Positions 32,866-41,456 of a stretch of 64,000 bases of DNA are shown one piece after another (within the stretch, counting starts at the first letter, position 1; each line of letters begins with the position of its first letter). The translations under genes and the position numbers were made by a program. The stretch comes from Psychrosphaera ytuae (GTDB taxonomy: Bacteria > Pseudomonadota > Gammaproteobacteria > Enterobacterales > Alteromonadaceae). The stretch covers positions 310,001 to 374,000 of the forward strand of contig NZ_CP072110.1 in the NCBI RefSeq assembly GCF_017638545.1, read 5' to 3'. Under the pieces are notes generated by a model that did not search any database, had not been told where the DNA came from, and worked only from the letters and a program-made list of their open reading frames with translations.

Positions 32866-34428
32866 CTATTTCATATCGTCTATTACTTCATCCCGATATT
32901 TGTTGTAAATTTCTACAAACTCATCGTTGTGCTTTTCGAATATTTCAATAAGTTTGGGTTCGAACTTACTGCCGCTTTGCTCAATCACAAACTTATTTAC
33001 ATCTTCCTGTTCCCAAGCTGGTTTGTAACAACGTTTACTCATTAATGCATCAAAAACATCAGCTACTGCTGTTATTCTACCGTAAATATGAATTTCTTCG
33101 CCTTTTAACCCGTCAGGATATCCACTGCCGTCCCAGTTTTCATGATGTTGACCAGCTATGATTGCACCTGCTTGGAAAATGGGCTTTTCCATATGTCTAA
33201 GACTGTTATATCCGACTTCAGCGTGGGTTTTCATGATTTCCCATTCTTCCGGATCTAAAGGTCCTGGCTTGTTAAGAATATTATCTGGAATCGCTACTTT
33301 ACCGACGTCATGTAGTGGAGACGCATAGAATAATTCGTCACATTGCGCTTCAGATAAGCCATAATATTCAGCAAGTAAACGTGAAAATAAAGCAACCCTT
33401 CGAACGTGATTACCCGTCTCTTTACTCCGAGATTCAGCTAATTCACAAACCGAATAAATAATGTCTTTTTGAGTATTCGTTACGTCTTCATAGAGTTCGA
33501 TGTTTTCTAATGCAATAGAGACATTTTTACAAAACAGCTCTATTAAGGAGTAATCTACGTGACTTATTTCAGAAGAGCCTTTTATACATAAAACGAGCTT
33601 TTTGTCGCCATAAACGTTGGTAAACGTTATGCTGTTTTTATCTGAAACAATAACGCTTCCGGTTGTTTCAGAAGCTCTGTTTTTAACTTCGTTAAATAAG
33701 GCGCTGTCGTCACCGCTGCTATTTCCTTGTTTTACGGATGCTATGACTTGTAAGTCCGTTTCATCTTGTTTAGCCATAACCGCATCGTATTCCATTAAGA
33801 ATACATCGTCTTCTAAATATAATATTGCAGCAAGTTGCTCTAATGCGCCTTGAGCGAAACCTTTTATCGAACTTTTTTCCAATATACTTGCCGTCGCATC
33901 TATGACTTTTTCTAAACCTAAACGGTGCTTATCGAGTGCAACAATGTCTCGGTAGGAGCGAAGTGCAGTGTAGACAACTGAATGTAGCTTTTTGGCAGTT
34001 AACTCGGTCTTCTCGGTGTATCCGTTGATGTCATATTGCTCAATTACTTCAACTTCCGGAGCCTGGCCGGGTTGGCCCGTTCTTAAAATGACTCGTACAT
34101 TGTGATTATCGAGTTCATTTCTTATGTAATTGACGGTTTTTAAACCTGCATCATCGGATTCCATGACGACGTCTAGTAAAACGACAGCGATATCGTTTTG
34201 TTTAGATAAAAGTTCGCCAGCTTCTTTGCCTGAATATGCGTGAAGAAACTCTAAGCCTTTATCTGAGAAAGTGAATTGACCAAGAGCTATCTCGGTTATT
34301 TTATGGATACTTGGTTCATCATCAACAATAAGAACTTTCCAAGGGGACGTTTCTTCAGTTGTATCGTCTGCGACCACATCTACTTCTGGTGCAAATACAA
34401 ATGCACTGTCTAGGCCATCGTTGGACAT
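32866..34428 (-). CDS. Response regulator with DUF3369 and HD-GYP phosphodiesterase domains
   Basis: The 520 residues run: receiver (about 30-155, phospho-acceptor Asp86 in VVLLDVV), DUF3369 sensor-like domain (about 170-315) and HD-GYP (about 320-505). The HD-GYP motifs are intact: NHVRRVALFS, HD at 373-374 in SPLHDVGKVAIPDNIL, QHHENWDGSGYP with GYP at 436-438, and AVADVFDAL, so cyclic-di-GMP hydrolysis is expected. It is divergent from a sensor kinase 118 bases away, the likely cognate partner. Confidence 0.93.
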   Translation of the reverse strand: MSNDGLDSAFVFAPEVDVVADDTTEETSPWKVLIVDDEPSIHKITEIALGQFTFSDKGLEFLHAYSGKEAGELLSKQNDIAVVLLDVVMESDDAGLKTVNYIRNELDNHNVRVILRTGQPGQAPEVEVIEQYDINGYTEKTELTAKKLHSVVYTALRSYRDIVALDKHRLGLEKVIDATASILEKSSIKGFAQGALEQLAAILYLEDDVFLMEYDAVMAKQDETDLQVIASVKQGNSSGDDSALFNEVKNRASETTGSVIVSDKNSITFTNVYGDKKLVLCIKGSSEISHVDYSLIELFCKNVSIALENIELYEDVTNTQKDIIYSVCELAESRSKETGNHVRRVALFSRLLAEYYGLSEAQCDELFYASPLHDVGKVAIPDNILNKPGPLDPEEWEIMKTHAEVGYNSLRHMEKPIFQAGAIIAGQHHENWDGSGYPDGLKGEEIHIYGRITAVADVFDALMSKRCYKPAWEQEDVNKFVIEQSGSKFEPKLIEIFEKHNDEFVEIYNKYRDEVIDDMK

Positions 34429-34546
34429 AGAGTTTGATTCCCATAATTTAATTTTAAATATTTGTGCTACTTTTAATTGTGAGAACTTAGAGAGTTAACT
34501 ACTAACTGTCTGTCTCTACTTAATTTAATAGAAGAGGAATGCGGTC

Positions 34547-36541
34547 TTGTCAATTTTTTCACGTACTCTGATCTTAGTAATGGGAACAGCGATGGCTGCA
34601 CTCATTTTACTCGCTTTTTTGACGATAAACTTCAGTCAAAATTATATCAATACATCACTTACAGAAAGACTAGATGCGCTGATTCGCAATCAAGAGATCA
34701 AAGTTAGCCAGGCTCTTGATAGCTGGACAGAATCAGCAGCTTTGATTTCTAATAATTCGCAATTGTCAGAAGCTTTGGGCCGGTACAATAAAAATGGTGA
34801 CCCTGACGATTACGCTTTAGTCAGAAACATACTTGATGACGTATTAGAGTCTTCAGGCGTATTAGTAAAGCTTGCGTTGTTTACGCCAGAACGCGAACCA
34901 ATAGTAAGTCTAGGCTTTTTGAGTGAGGTAGAACGAGCTTCTATATTACGAGATGTGAGTGAAGGTTATAGCTTTGGCTTTTACCAAATAAGCAAAACCA
35001 ATATTGGTAAAACCTATGTCCATCTTAACGAACCGGTCATTTATGAAGACGAACTGGTCGCTGAGTTGGACATAATTATCGATGTAACGGGATTTGTTGA
35101 AGCGTTTTACGACAAAACAGGCTTAGGAGAAGGCGGGTTTACAAGAGTACTGACCCTTACGGCAGTAGGGAATTGGGTGGATATTTCAGATCTTAGTATC
35201 AAGCAAAATGTAAATCAGGATCTAACGTTAGAGAATATCTCATACGATGGTTATTTATCTTCTTTTGGTGGGAAGCGTGATGAGTTTATTACGATTTCTC
35301 GTCGTATAAGCGGTAGAGCAGTTGTTTTACAAGTTAATTTAAATAAACAAGAAGTCTTTGCCCCAATTGATAACTTTTATCATCAAATGTTAATGGCATT
35401 AATCACTGCTATGGCAATAACTGGTGTTATTGGCTGGTTGTTTAGCCGACAAATTACAAGACCTATTACACGCATTAATAAAACGGTCAGTCGAATTGCC
35501 GAGGGAGAGAAGGGAATAGAAATTGTGAGTGAAGCCAAAGATCCAAGGGAAATTAAAACACTCACTACAAATATTGCGCAAATGGCCAATAGTCTATGGA
35601 AAATGAATGAAAACCTAGAAGTTGTTGTCGCGGAGAGAACGGCGCAATTGACAAAACTCACTGAAAATTTGGAGCTTGCAGTTGATGAACGTACGCAGGA
35701 ATTTCAAGAGGCCAACGCGCTATTGTTAGAGGCTTTAGAAGAGTTACACGACACCAAGAATGAACTGGTCAAAGCAGAAAAAATGGCTTCCCTTGGCGAA
35801 TTGGTAGCTGGGGTTGCACATGAAATTAATACCCCGCTTGGTGTAGCTGTTACGGGCATAAGTCAAATTGATGGTCAATTGCAGCAATTAGAAACCAATA
35901 AAAATACAGGTAAGCTAACAGCATCTAATTTTGATGGCTTTATTAATGAGACAAAAAGCTTGGTCGAGTTGATGAATGATCAACTGCAAGTAGCGTCGTC
36001 TTTAATTAAGAACTTCAAAGAAGTTGCCGTCGACCAGCACAATTCAGATATTAGAGATGTAGAACTCAATACCTACATGAATAAGGTCATGGATACAGTA
36101 CGTCCTAAATTTAAACCGACGAACATTGATTTATATTTAGACTGTGACGAATCTTTAGCGCTCAAAACACGTCCGGGTGCATTTTCACAGGTTGTATCCA
36201 ATTTATTACTCAATAGTTTAATTCACGCCTTTGACGATAATGAAGTAGGGATGGTAAAAATTGACTGTAAGGAAATTGGCGACAAAATTAAAGTTGAAAT
36301 CAGTGACGACGGAAAAGGCATAAGCAAAGAGAACTTAGAAAAAGTCTTTGATCCATTCTTTACTACCAAACGTGGCCAAGGCGGTAGTGGTTTAGGCTTG
36401 AGCATCGTTTACAACATAGTTACCGAAGCTTTAGGCGGTCGAATTGAAGCGAGTAGTGAACTGGGTCAAGGAACGACATTTACCATCGAGCTACCTAAGG
36501 CTCTTAAAGCTGAAGATATTTCGTCTGCAGAGGTGGAATAA
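34547..36541 (+). CDS. Sensor histidine kinase, likely partner of the HD-GYP regulator
   Basis: The 664-residue protein has TM helices at about 7-28 and 281-299 bounding a periplasmic sensor domain of about 250 residues, then a HAMP domain, a coiled coil (about 355-410), and a kinase core. The phospho-acceptor His425 is in ELVAGVAHEINTPLG, the N-box in NLLLNSLIHAFDD, and the ATP lid in FDPFFTTKRGQGGSGLGLSI. It has no receiver. TTG start with AGAGGA eight bases upstream; an out-of-frame ATG at 34539 is not it. The stimulus is unknown. Confidence 0.92.
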   Translation: MSIFSRTLILVMGTAMAALILLAFLTINFSQNYINTSLTERLDALIRNQEIKVSQALDSWTESAALISNNSQLSEALGRYNKNGDPDDYALVRNILDDVLESSGVLVKLALFTPEREPIVSLGFLSEVERASILRDVSEGYSFGFYQISKTNIGKTYVHLNEPVIYEDELVAELDIIIDVTGFVEAFYDKTGLGEGGFTRVLTLTAVGNWVDISDLSIKQNVNQDLTLENISYDGYLSSFGGKRDEFITISRRISGRAVVLQVNLNKQEVFAPIDNFYHQMLMALITAMAITGVIGWLFSRQITRPITRINKTVSRIAEGEKGIEIVSEAKDPREIKTLTTNIAQMANSLWKMNENLEVVVAERTAQLTKLTENLELAVDERTQEFQEANALLLEALEELHDTKNELVKAEKMASLGELVAGVAHEINTPLGVAVTGISQIDGQLQQLETNKNTGKLTASNFDGFINETKSLVELMNDQLQVASSLIKNFKEVAVDQHNSDIRDVELNTYMNKVMDTVRPKFKPTNIDLYLDCDESLALKTRPGAFSQVVSNLLLNSLIHAFDDNEVGMVKIDCKEIGDKIKVEISDDGKGISKENLEKVFDPFFTTKRGQGGSGLGLSIVYNIVTEALGGRIEASSELGQGTTFTIELPKALKAEDISSAEVE

Positions 36542-36565
36542 TTAGATTTGATAAAATAATTTTGA

Positions 36566-36598
36566 CAAAAAAGAAGCGACCCAGTGTCGCTTCTTTTT
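36566..36598. terminator. Bidirectional terminator between the sensor kinase and yciK
   Basis: AAAGAAGCGAC and GTCGCTTCTTT arms around CCAGT, with A- and T-runs flanking; convergent genes on both sides. Confidence 0.88.
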
Positions 36599-36623
36599 GT
36601 TTTTAGCCTAATATTTATGTTGA

Positions 36624-37382
36624 TTATTTAGGTTGAAGGTCGATTGATTGACCATTCACCTCTTTACTTTCATCTGACATTAGATATACATATCCAGGCA
36701 TTAAATCTAACGGCGTTTTCAGCTTCTCAACATCTTCGCCAGGATACGCCTTTGCACGCATTTTAGTTTTTGTTGCGCCAGGGTTTATGGCGTTAACGCG
36801 CATGTGCGTGTGGCCATATTCGTCAGCCATTGTTTCCATTAGGCCTTCTGTTGCAAACTTTGAAAATGCGTACTCGCCCCAAAACGCTCTACCTTTTTTG
36901 CCAACACCGCTTGAAGTGAAAATAATCGACGGGTTCTCGGCTTTCTTTAGGACAGGTAATAACGCCTGAGTTAAAAAGAAGGTTGCTTTGAAGTTTACTT
37001 TCATTACTTTGTCAAAGCTGTCTTCCGTTATGAATTCTACTGGGTTTAAGCAAGCAAGAATGGATGCATTATTTAATAATCCATCCAAACGGCCAAATTC
37101 CATTTCGATAGTCGCGGCCATATCTTGATAGTTTTTAACTGTTGCACCGTTCATATCAAGCGGAATAATAGCAGGCTCTTTACCGCCAGCCTTAACGATT
37201 TCGTCATAAACGGCTTCTAGTTTTTTTACCGTACGGCCGAGTAAGATCACTTCGGCACCGTATTCAGCGTATGTTAACGCTGCTTGGCGGCCAATCCCAT
37301 CTCCGGCGCCGGTTACTAATATAACTTTGTTTTGTAGTGCGTTTTTGTCGTTTGGTAACGAAGAAAGATTCATAAATATCAT
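36624..37382 (-). CDS. yciK: YciK-family short-chain dehydrogenase
   Basis: The 252 residues form a Rossmann-fold SDR: the NAD(P)-binding VTGAGDGIGRQAA near 24-36, LLNNASIL, and the catalytic Ser...Tyr-x-x-x-Lys in FTSSGVGKKGRAFWGEYAFSK. The stretch GKKGRAFWGEYAFSKFATEGL is typical of YciK, an oxidoreductase of unknown substrate found near cobalamin or rluB genes in Gammaproteobacteria. The start may be the ATG at 37382 or the one three codons later. Confidence 0.88.
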   Translation of the reverse strand: MIFMNLSSLPNDKNALQNKVILVTGAGDGIGRQAALTYAEYGAEVILLGRTVKKLEAVYDEIVKAGGKEPAIIPLDMNGATVKNYQDMAATIEMEFGRLDGLLNNASILACLNPVEFITEDSFDKVMKVNFKATFFLTQALLPVLKKAENPSIIFTSSGVGKKGRAFWGEYAFSKFATEGLMETMADEYGHTHMRVNAINPGATKTKMRAKAYPGEDVEKLKTPLDLMPGYVYLMSDESKEVNGQSIDLQPK

Positions 37383-37504
37383 GGATTAAAGAAAAATTAG
37401 CGTATATGTTACCGCTCATCGCATTTAAATTCATTATCCGCTACACTTTTTTATGCTCAATTTATTTTTGGGGCTAGCTTATTCCATTTTTCTAATGTAA
37501 CTTT

Positions 37505-37521
37505 AACTGGTCTAAGCTGTT
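37505..37521. promoter_or_regulatory. FadR-like operator candidate upstream of the VolA-type lipase
   Basis: AACTGGTCTAAGCTGTT matches the FadR operator pattern AACTGGTC-n-GACCAGTT at all eight left-half positions and five of eight on the right. It ends at a TAAAAT (37521-37526) that could be a -10, so bound FadR would repress and acyl-CoA would induce. Pattern recognition from memory, not a matrix score. Confidence 0.45.
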
Positions 37522-37607
37522 AAAATTGTCCAAATTACAAAGCGAAGGTACGCAAAGTAACTCCGCAACAATAATAAAATAAAGAAACTAGGACTCTGGG
37601 GAGAACA

Positions 37608-40271
37608 ATGAAAAAATTAGTACTTAGCATAGCGATAACCAGTGCGCTGGGTCTGACAGGTTGTGAAGATACGACTTTGGAAGACGTTCAACAGGAAAAT
37701 GCTGCCGCAAAAGCCGAATTAAAAGCCGAAGCTGTAGCAAAATTAACGACACCTCGTGTACGCACGGTGTTTGACCCTTCAGGTGGAAACATCTCCATAC
37801 CTAATGACTTATTATTCAGCGGAACAACAGACGGTACTTTAGAAATACCTGCTGAAGTTGCACAGAAAGAAGCAGGTGATGTTGACTTCACAAACCCTCA
37901 AATCGCACTTGGTGCTTTGGACGGTTGGGGTACTCAGAATTCATTTACCATCGCGCTTGATTACGACAGCGATGAGTTACAAATAGATCCGGCTACTCTA
38001 CAGGTGCCTGGTGCCGTTGCTCTTTACCAAGTTGAAAAGTTTCCTTCTTTGACTGATCCAGATTGTAGCGACGCGACAAAAGCTGGTCTTTTGTGTAAAG
38101 GTTTGAAGCAACTTCAATTTGGAGTTGACTATGTAGCAACCCTAAGCGGCAAAAACATTGCTATCGTACCTTTAAAGGCATTCGAAGCAGGCACAAGTTA
38201 TGTAGTAGCGTTATCAGATGATATTAAAGACTCATTGGGTAATGCATTGGCGCCGTCTTCGACTTATGCGTCAGTTAAAACAGACATAAACTCTTCGCCA
38301 TTAGTATTGCCTTCTATCCCGGATAGCGAATTGAACGCAACTCAAGCGGGTATACGTCTACTTCAAACTATGGTTAATAATTTTGAAGACGTACTAGAAG
38401 CGGATTTAGGTGCTGATGCGTCTAAAATAACGTACACGCAGGCGTTTACTGTTCAGTCGGCAGGGGTACCAACTTCTGATCCACTACAAATCGTAAAACA
38501 GCTTAATGGCCAAGCGTTTGGTATGATGGCGCAAGCTGACGCGAGTTCTGTAGTAACCGTTATTGCTCCAGTTTCGATGCAAGTTGCTCCAGAAGTATCA
38601 ATTAATTTAACGGTTGCGCAAGCATTAGCAGCACAAAACTTGATCCCTAATGACCCAATGAATCCAAGCTATGCATTGTTTAACTCTGCAAACTTGTATT
38701 CTGGTTCTATGACGGTTCCTTACTACCTTGAGTCTGGTGCTGAATCAGTAACAGGGCGTTGGGAAGCAGCATGTGATTCAGGTGCTATGTTACGTGCGTT
38801 GAGTGATGAGCAAAAAGCTGCGCTAGCTGCACAAGCTGGCGATAATCACGAGCTTTGCTCGCAGGTTGGACTGGCTGACTTTGGGATTGACACATATCGT
38901 CATTTGACCAAGTTCAATCCAGTACCTGCAACTAAATCAATGCAGGAAGTTGCGATTCAGGTAACGCTACCTAACGTTGAAAACGCAAACATGGTACGCC
39001 CTAGCTTTGGTTTAGCTGCTGATTTGGTCAAGCCTATGACAGGTTGGCCGGTAGTTATTCTACAACACGGTGTTACTTCTAAGAAAGAAGATATGCTTGC
39101 TTTGACAGGTGTGCTATCTGCAATGGGTTTTGCTACGGTAGCAATCGATCACCCATTACACGGTTCTCGTGGGTTTGAACTTGAAGATGGTACTGTTATC
39201 AACGCAAGTAGTTCGGTTGAAGGTAGTGACCCGACGGTTTACCTAAACCTAGCGAGTTTATTGTCAGGTCGTGACAATATGCGTCAATCGATTGCAGACG
39301 GATTAAAACTAAGATTGTCTCTAAACGCGATGATTGACGGTACAAATCCTACTGTTGCAACTATTGATGCTTCAGAAGTTCATTACTTGGGTCATTCACT
39401 TGGCGGTATCACAGGTGTTGGTTTTGCAGCAGTAGCAAACAGTCCGACTGGTAACGAGTCTCTTGATGGTCTATACAAAATTGATACGGCTGTTTTGGCA
39501 AACCCAGGTGCAGGTGTCGGTAATTTCTTACTTGAATCAGGTGCATTTGGTCCGTTAGTAGCGGCTTCAGTTGTCCTAGGTCTTGAAAACGAACTGTCTG
39601 ATGCGGTAATGGCGAACTTAGCACCAGAAACGTACGGTCAAATTGTGATGGCAAACCCAAGCTGTGCAGCAGCGTTTGACGGCGAAGGTAACTTAGTTAA
39701 CCAAAGTGTTGCTATCGTATGTGCGTACGAAGCGTTTATGGCTACGGCGACCGACGAACAAAAAGCACAAGTTCAGTCTGGTTTAGCGTCGTTCTCATTT
39801 GCAGCGCAAACGGTAATTGATGCGGCAGACCCAACTAACTATGCCCAAACCTTAGTTGCAACTGGTACTCCTGTACTAATGTATGAAATGGTTGGTGACT
39901 TAGAAGAAGGTGGTATGAACCCATCGGATCAAGTTGTTCCAAACCGTGTTTCGACAAATATGTTAGCTGGTACTTCAGGTCTAGAAATGCAAATGGGACT
40001 ACAAAAAGTAACTGAGCAATCAGTTATTGATCTTGAGTCTGGTTTGCAAGCTATCGTTGAATTTAGATACGGTGGCCACTCAACGTTGTTATCACCAGCA
40101 ACAAGCCTAGAAGGTAACTACCCGGCATTGTTTAATGCAGTGAACCAAGAAATGCAGGCAATTGCAGCAACGTTCATGAAGAGCAAAGGTACAGTAGTAA
40201 ATATTTCTGATGCAGGTTTTGGTGCGTGTTTAGTTAAAGGCGCTAACGAAGAAAACTGTAGCCCAGAATAA
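37608..40271 (+). CDS. VolA/Pla-1-type surface lipoprotein lipase
   Basis: The 887-residue protein starts with a lipoprotein signal (LVLSIAITSALGLTGCEDT; lipobox Cys at residue 19). The N-terminal half resembles the bacterial virulence-factor lipase N-domain (RTVFDPSGGNISIPNDLLF, NPSYALFNSANLYSGSM). The alpha/beta hydrolase part has PVVILQHGVTSKKEDM and the nucleophile Ser near 597 in YLGHSLGGITG. Vibrio VolA releases fatty acids from lysophospholipids at the cell surface. Substrate here is inferred from the family. ATG with GGGGAG upstream; monocistronic with a terminator behind. Confidence 0.87.
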   Translation: MKKLVLSIAITSALGLTGCEDTTLEDVQQENAAAKAELKAEAVAKLTTPRVRTVFDPSGGNISIPNDLLFSGTTDGTLEIPAEVAQKEAGDVDFTNPQIALGALDGWGTQNSFTIALDYDSDELQIDPATLQVPGAVALYQVEKFPSLTDPDCSDATKAGLLCKGLKQLQFGVDYVATLSGKNIAIVPLKAFEAGTSYVVALSDDIKDSLGNALAPSSTYASVKTDINSSPLVLPSIPDSELNATQAGIRLLQTMVNNFEDVLEADLGADASKITYTQAFTVQSAGVPTSDPLQIVKQLNGQAFGMMAQADASSVVTVIAPVSMQVAPEVSINLTVAQALAAQNLIPNDPMNPSYALFNSANLYSGSMTVPYYLESGAESVTGRWEAACDSGAMLRALSDEQKAALAAQAGDNHELCSQVGLADFGIDTYRHLTKFNPVPATKSMQEVAIQVTLPNVENANMVRPSFGLAADLVKPMTGWPVVILQHGVTSKKEDMLALTGVLSAMGFATVAIDHPLHGSRGFELEDGTVINASSSVEGSDPTVYLNLASLLSGRDNMRQSIADGLKLRLSLNAMIDGTNPTVATIDASEVHYLGHSLGGITGVGFAAVANSPTGNESLDGLYKIDTAVLANPGAGVGNFLLESGAFGPLVAASVVLGLENELSDAVMANLAPETYGQIVMANPSCAAAFDGEGNLVNQSVAIVCAYEAFMATATDEQKAQVQSGLASFSFAAQTVIDAADPTNYAQTLVATGTPVLMYEMVGDLEEGGMNPSDQVVPNRVSTNMLAGTSGLEMQMGLQKVTEQSVIDLESGLQAIVEFRYGGHSTLLSPATSLEGNYPALFNAVNQEMQAIAATFMKSKGTVVNISDAGFGACLVKGANEENCSPE

Positions 40272-40287
40272 GAGCTATTAATCGTAA

Positions 40288-40317
40288 TAAAAACCAGCTT
40301 CGGCTGGTTTTTTTTTG
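40288..40317 (+). terminator. Terminator after the VolA-type lipase gene
   Basis: AAACCAGC and GCTGGTTT arms with a TTCG loop followed by eight Ts; 16 bases after the stop. Confidence 0.9.
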
Positions 40318-40371
40318 CTTTCAATTCAAGTTGTGAAACAATTAGCCCATAACAAAATACAGGAGTAGGTT

Positions 40372-41436
40372 TTGGAATATCTTTACGAATACGGTTTGTT
40401 TTTAGCAAAAGCAGTCACTTTTGTCGTTGCAGTTTTATTAGTTGTAGGCTTTGTAGTAGGTGCCGCAATCAAACAAAAGCAAAGTAAAAAAGGTGAATTG
40501 AATATAGACCACCTGACTGAACAATTTAATGAGGATATGGATGACATTAAAAAGTCCATGATGTCCAAAGAAGAATTGAAAGAGCATGAAAAACAAATAA
40601 AAGCTAATGCTAAAAAAGAAAAGAAAGACAAAAAGGCAAAACAAAAATCAAATGCATCCGCGGCTGATGAAGAGCAATTAATGCGCAAAAGAGTGTTTGT
40701 TGTTAGTTTCGACGGCGACGTAGAAGCAAGCGCTGTTGAGTCTTTGCGAGAGGAGGTCACCGCGATTATTTCTATTGCGCAGCCAGACGATGAAGTGGTA
40801 ATCAAGCTAGAGAGTCCTGGCGGGATGGTTCATGGGTATGGCTTAGCTGCTTCACAAATTCAACGACTGACGTCACGAGGTATTAAAGTTACTGCTGCTG
40901 TTGATAAAGTTGCAGCAAGTGGTGGTTACATGATGGCCTGTGTTGCAGATGAGATCGTTGCTGCGCCATTTGCAATTATTGGTTCAATTGGCGTTGTAGC
41001 TCAACTACCAAACATTAATAAGTTATTAAAAAAGCACGATGTAGAAATTGAGCAGCACACAGCGGGTGAGTTCAAACGAACTTTAACGGTATTGGGTGAA
41101 AACACGGACAAAGCTCGAGAAAAGTTCAAAGAAGAGCTAGAGGAAACTCACGTACTGTTCAAATCCTTTGTCTCGGAAAACCGTCCTGTGGTCGAAATCG
41201 ACACGGTTGCGACGGGTGAACATTGGTATGGTGTACAGGCAAAAGAATTAAACCTGATAGATCAGGTCAAAACCAGTGATGATCTGATTCTAGAATTACA
41301 TAAAGAAAAAGACGTTTACTCAGTTGAATACAAGATCAAACACAACATTGCGGAAAAACTGGGTGTAGCGGCAAGTACGGCGTTTACTAAAACATTAGGA
41401 AAGTTTTCGACTTGGTCGTTGACTCATTCTAAATAA
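40372..41436 (+). CDS. sohB: Inner-membrane peptidase SohB
   Basis: The 354-residue S49-family protease has an N-terminal membrane helix (about 9-29), a strongly basic Lys/Ala linker (about 65-95), and the S49 core: VVIKLESPGGMVHGYG, the nucleophile in KVAASGGYMMACVADEI, and the IIGSIGVVAQ loop. SohB was found as a multicopy suppressor of degP loss and probably degrades membrane or periplasmic substrates. TTG start with AGGAG six bases before it. Confidence 0.93.
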   Translation: MEYLYEYGLFLAKAVTFVVAVLLVVGFVVGAAIKQKQSKKGELNIDHLTEQFNEDMDDIKKSMMSKEELKEHEKQIKANAKKEKKDKKAKQKSNASAADEEQLMRKRVFVVSFDGDVEASAVESLREEVTAIISIAQPDDEVVIKLESPGGMVHGYGLAASQIQRLTSRGIKVTAAVDKVAASGGYMMACVADEIVAAPFAIIGSIGVVAQLPNINKLLKKHDVEIEQHTAGEFKRTLTVLGENTDKAREKFKEELEETHVLFKSFVSENRPVVEIDTVATGEHWYGVQAKELNLIDQVKTSDDLILELHKEKDVYSVEYKIKHNIAEKLGVAASTAFTKTLGKFSTWSLTHSK

Positions 41437-41456
41437 TAAAAATAGGGAAGGAGTTT

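Noticed and set aside
34539..34547. ATG at 34539 as the sensor-kinase start
   Set aside because: It is out of frame with the kinase; the TTG at 34547 has AGAGGA at proper spacing and is in frame.
40383..40805. 140-codon frame antisense to sohB
   Set aside because: A Ser/Phe-rich shadow produced by the Lys/Glu-rich linker of sohB; no start signals and no homology recognised.
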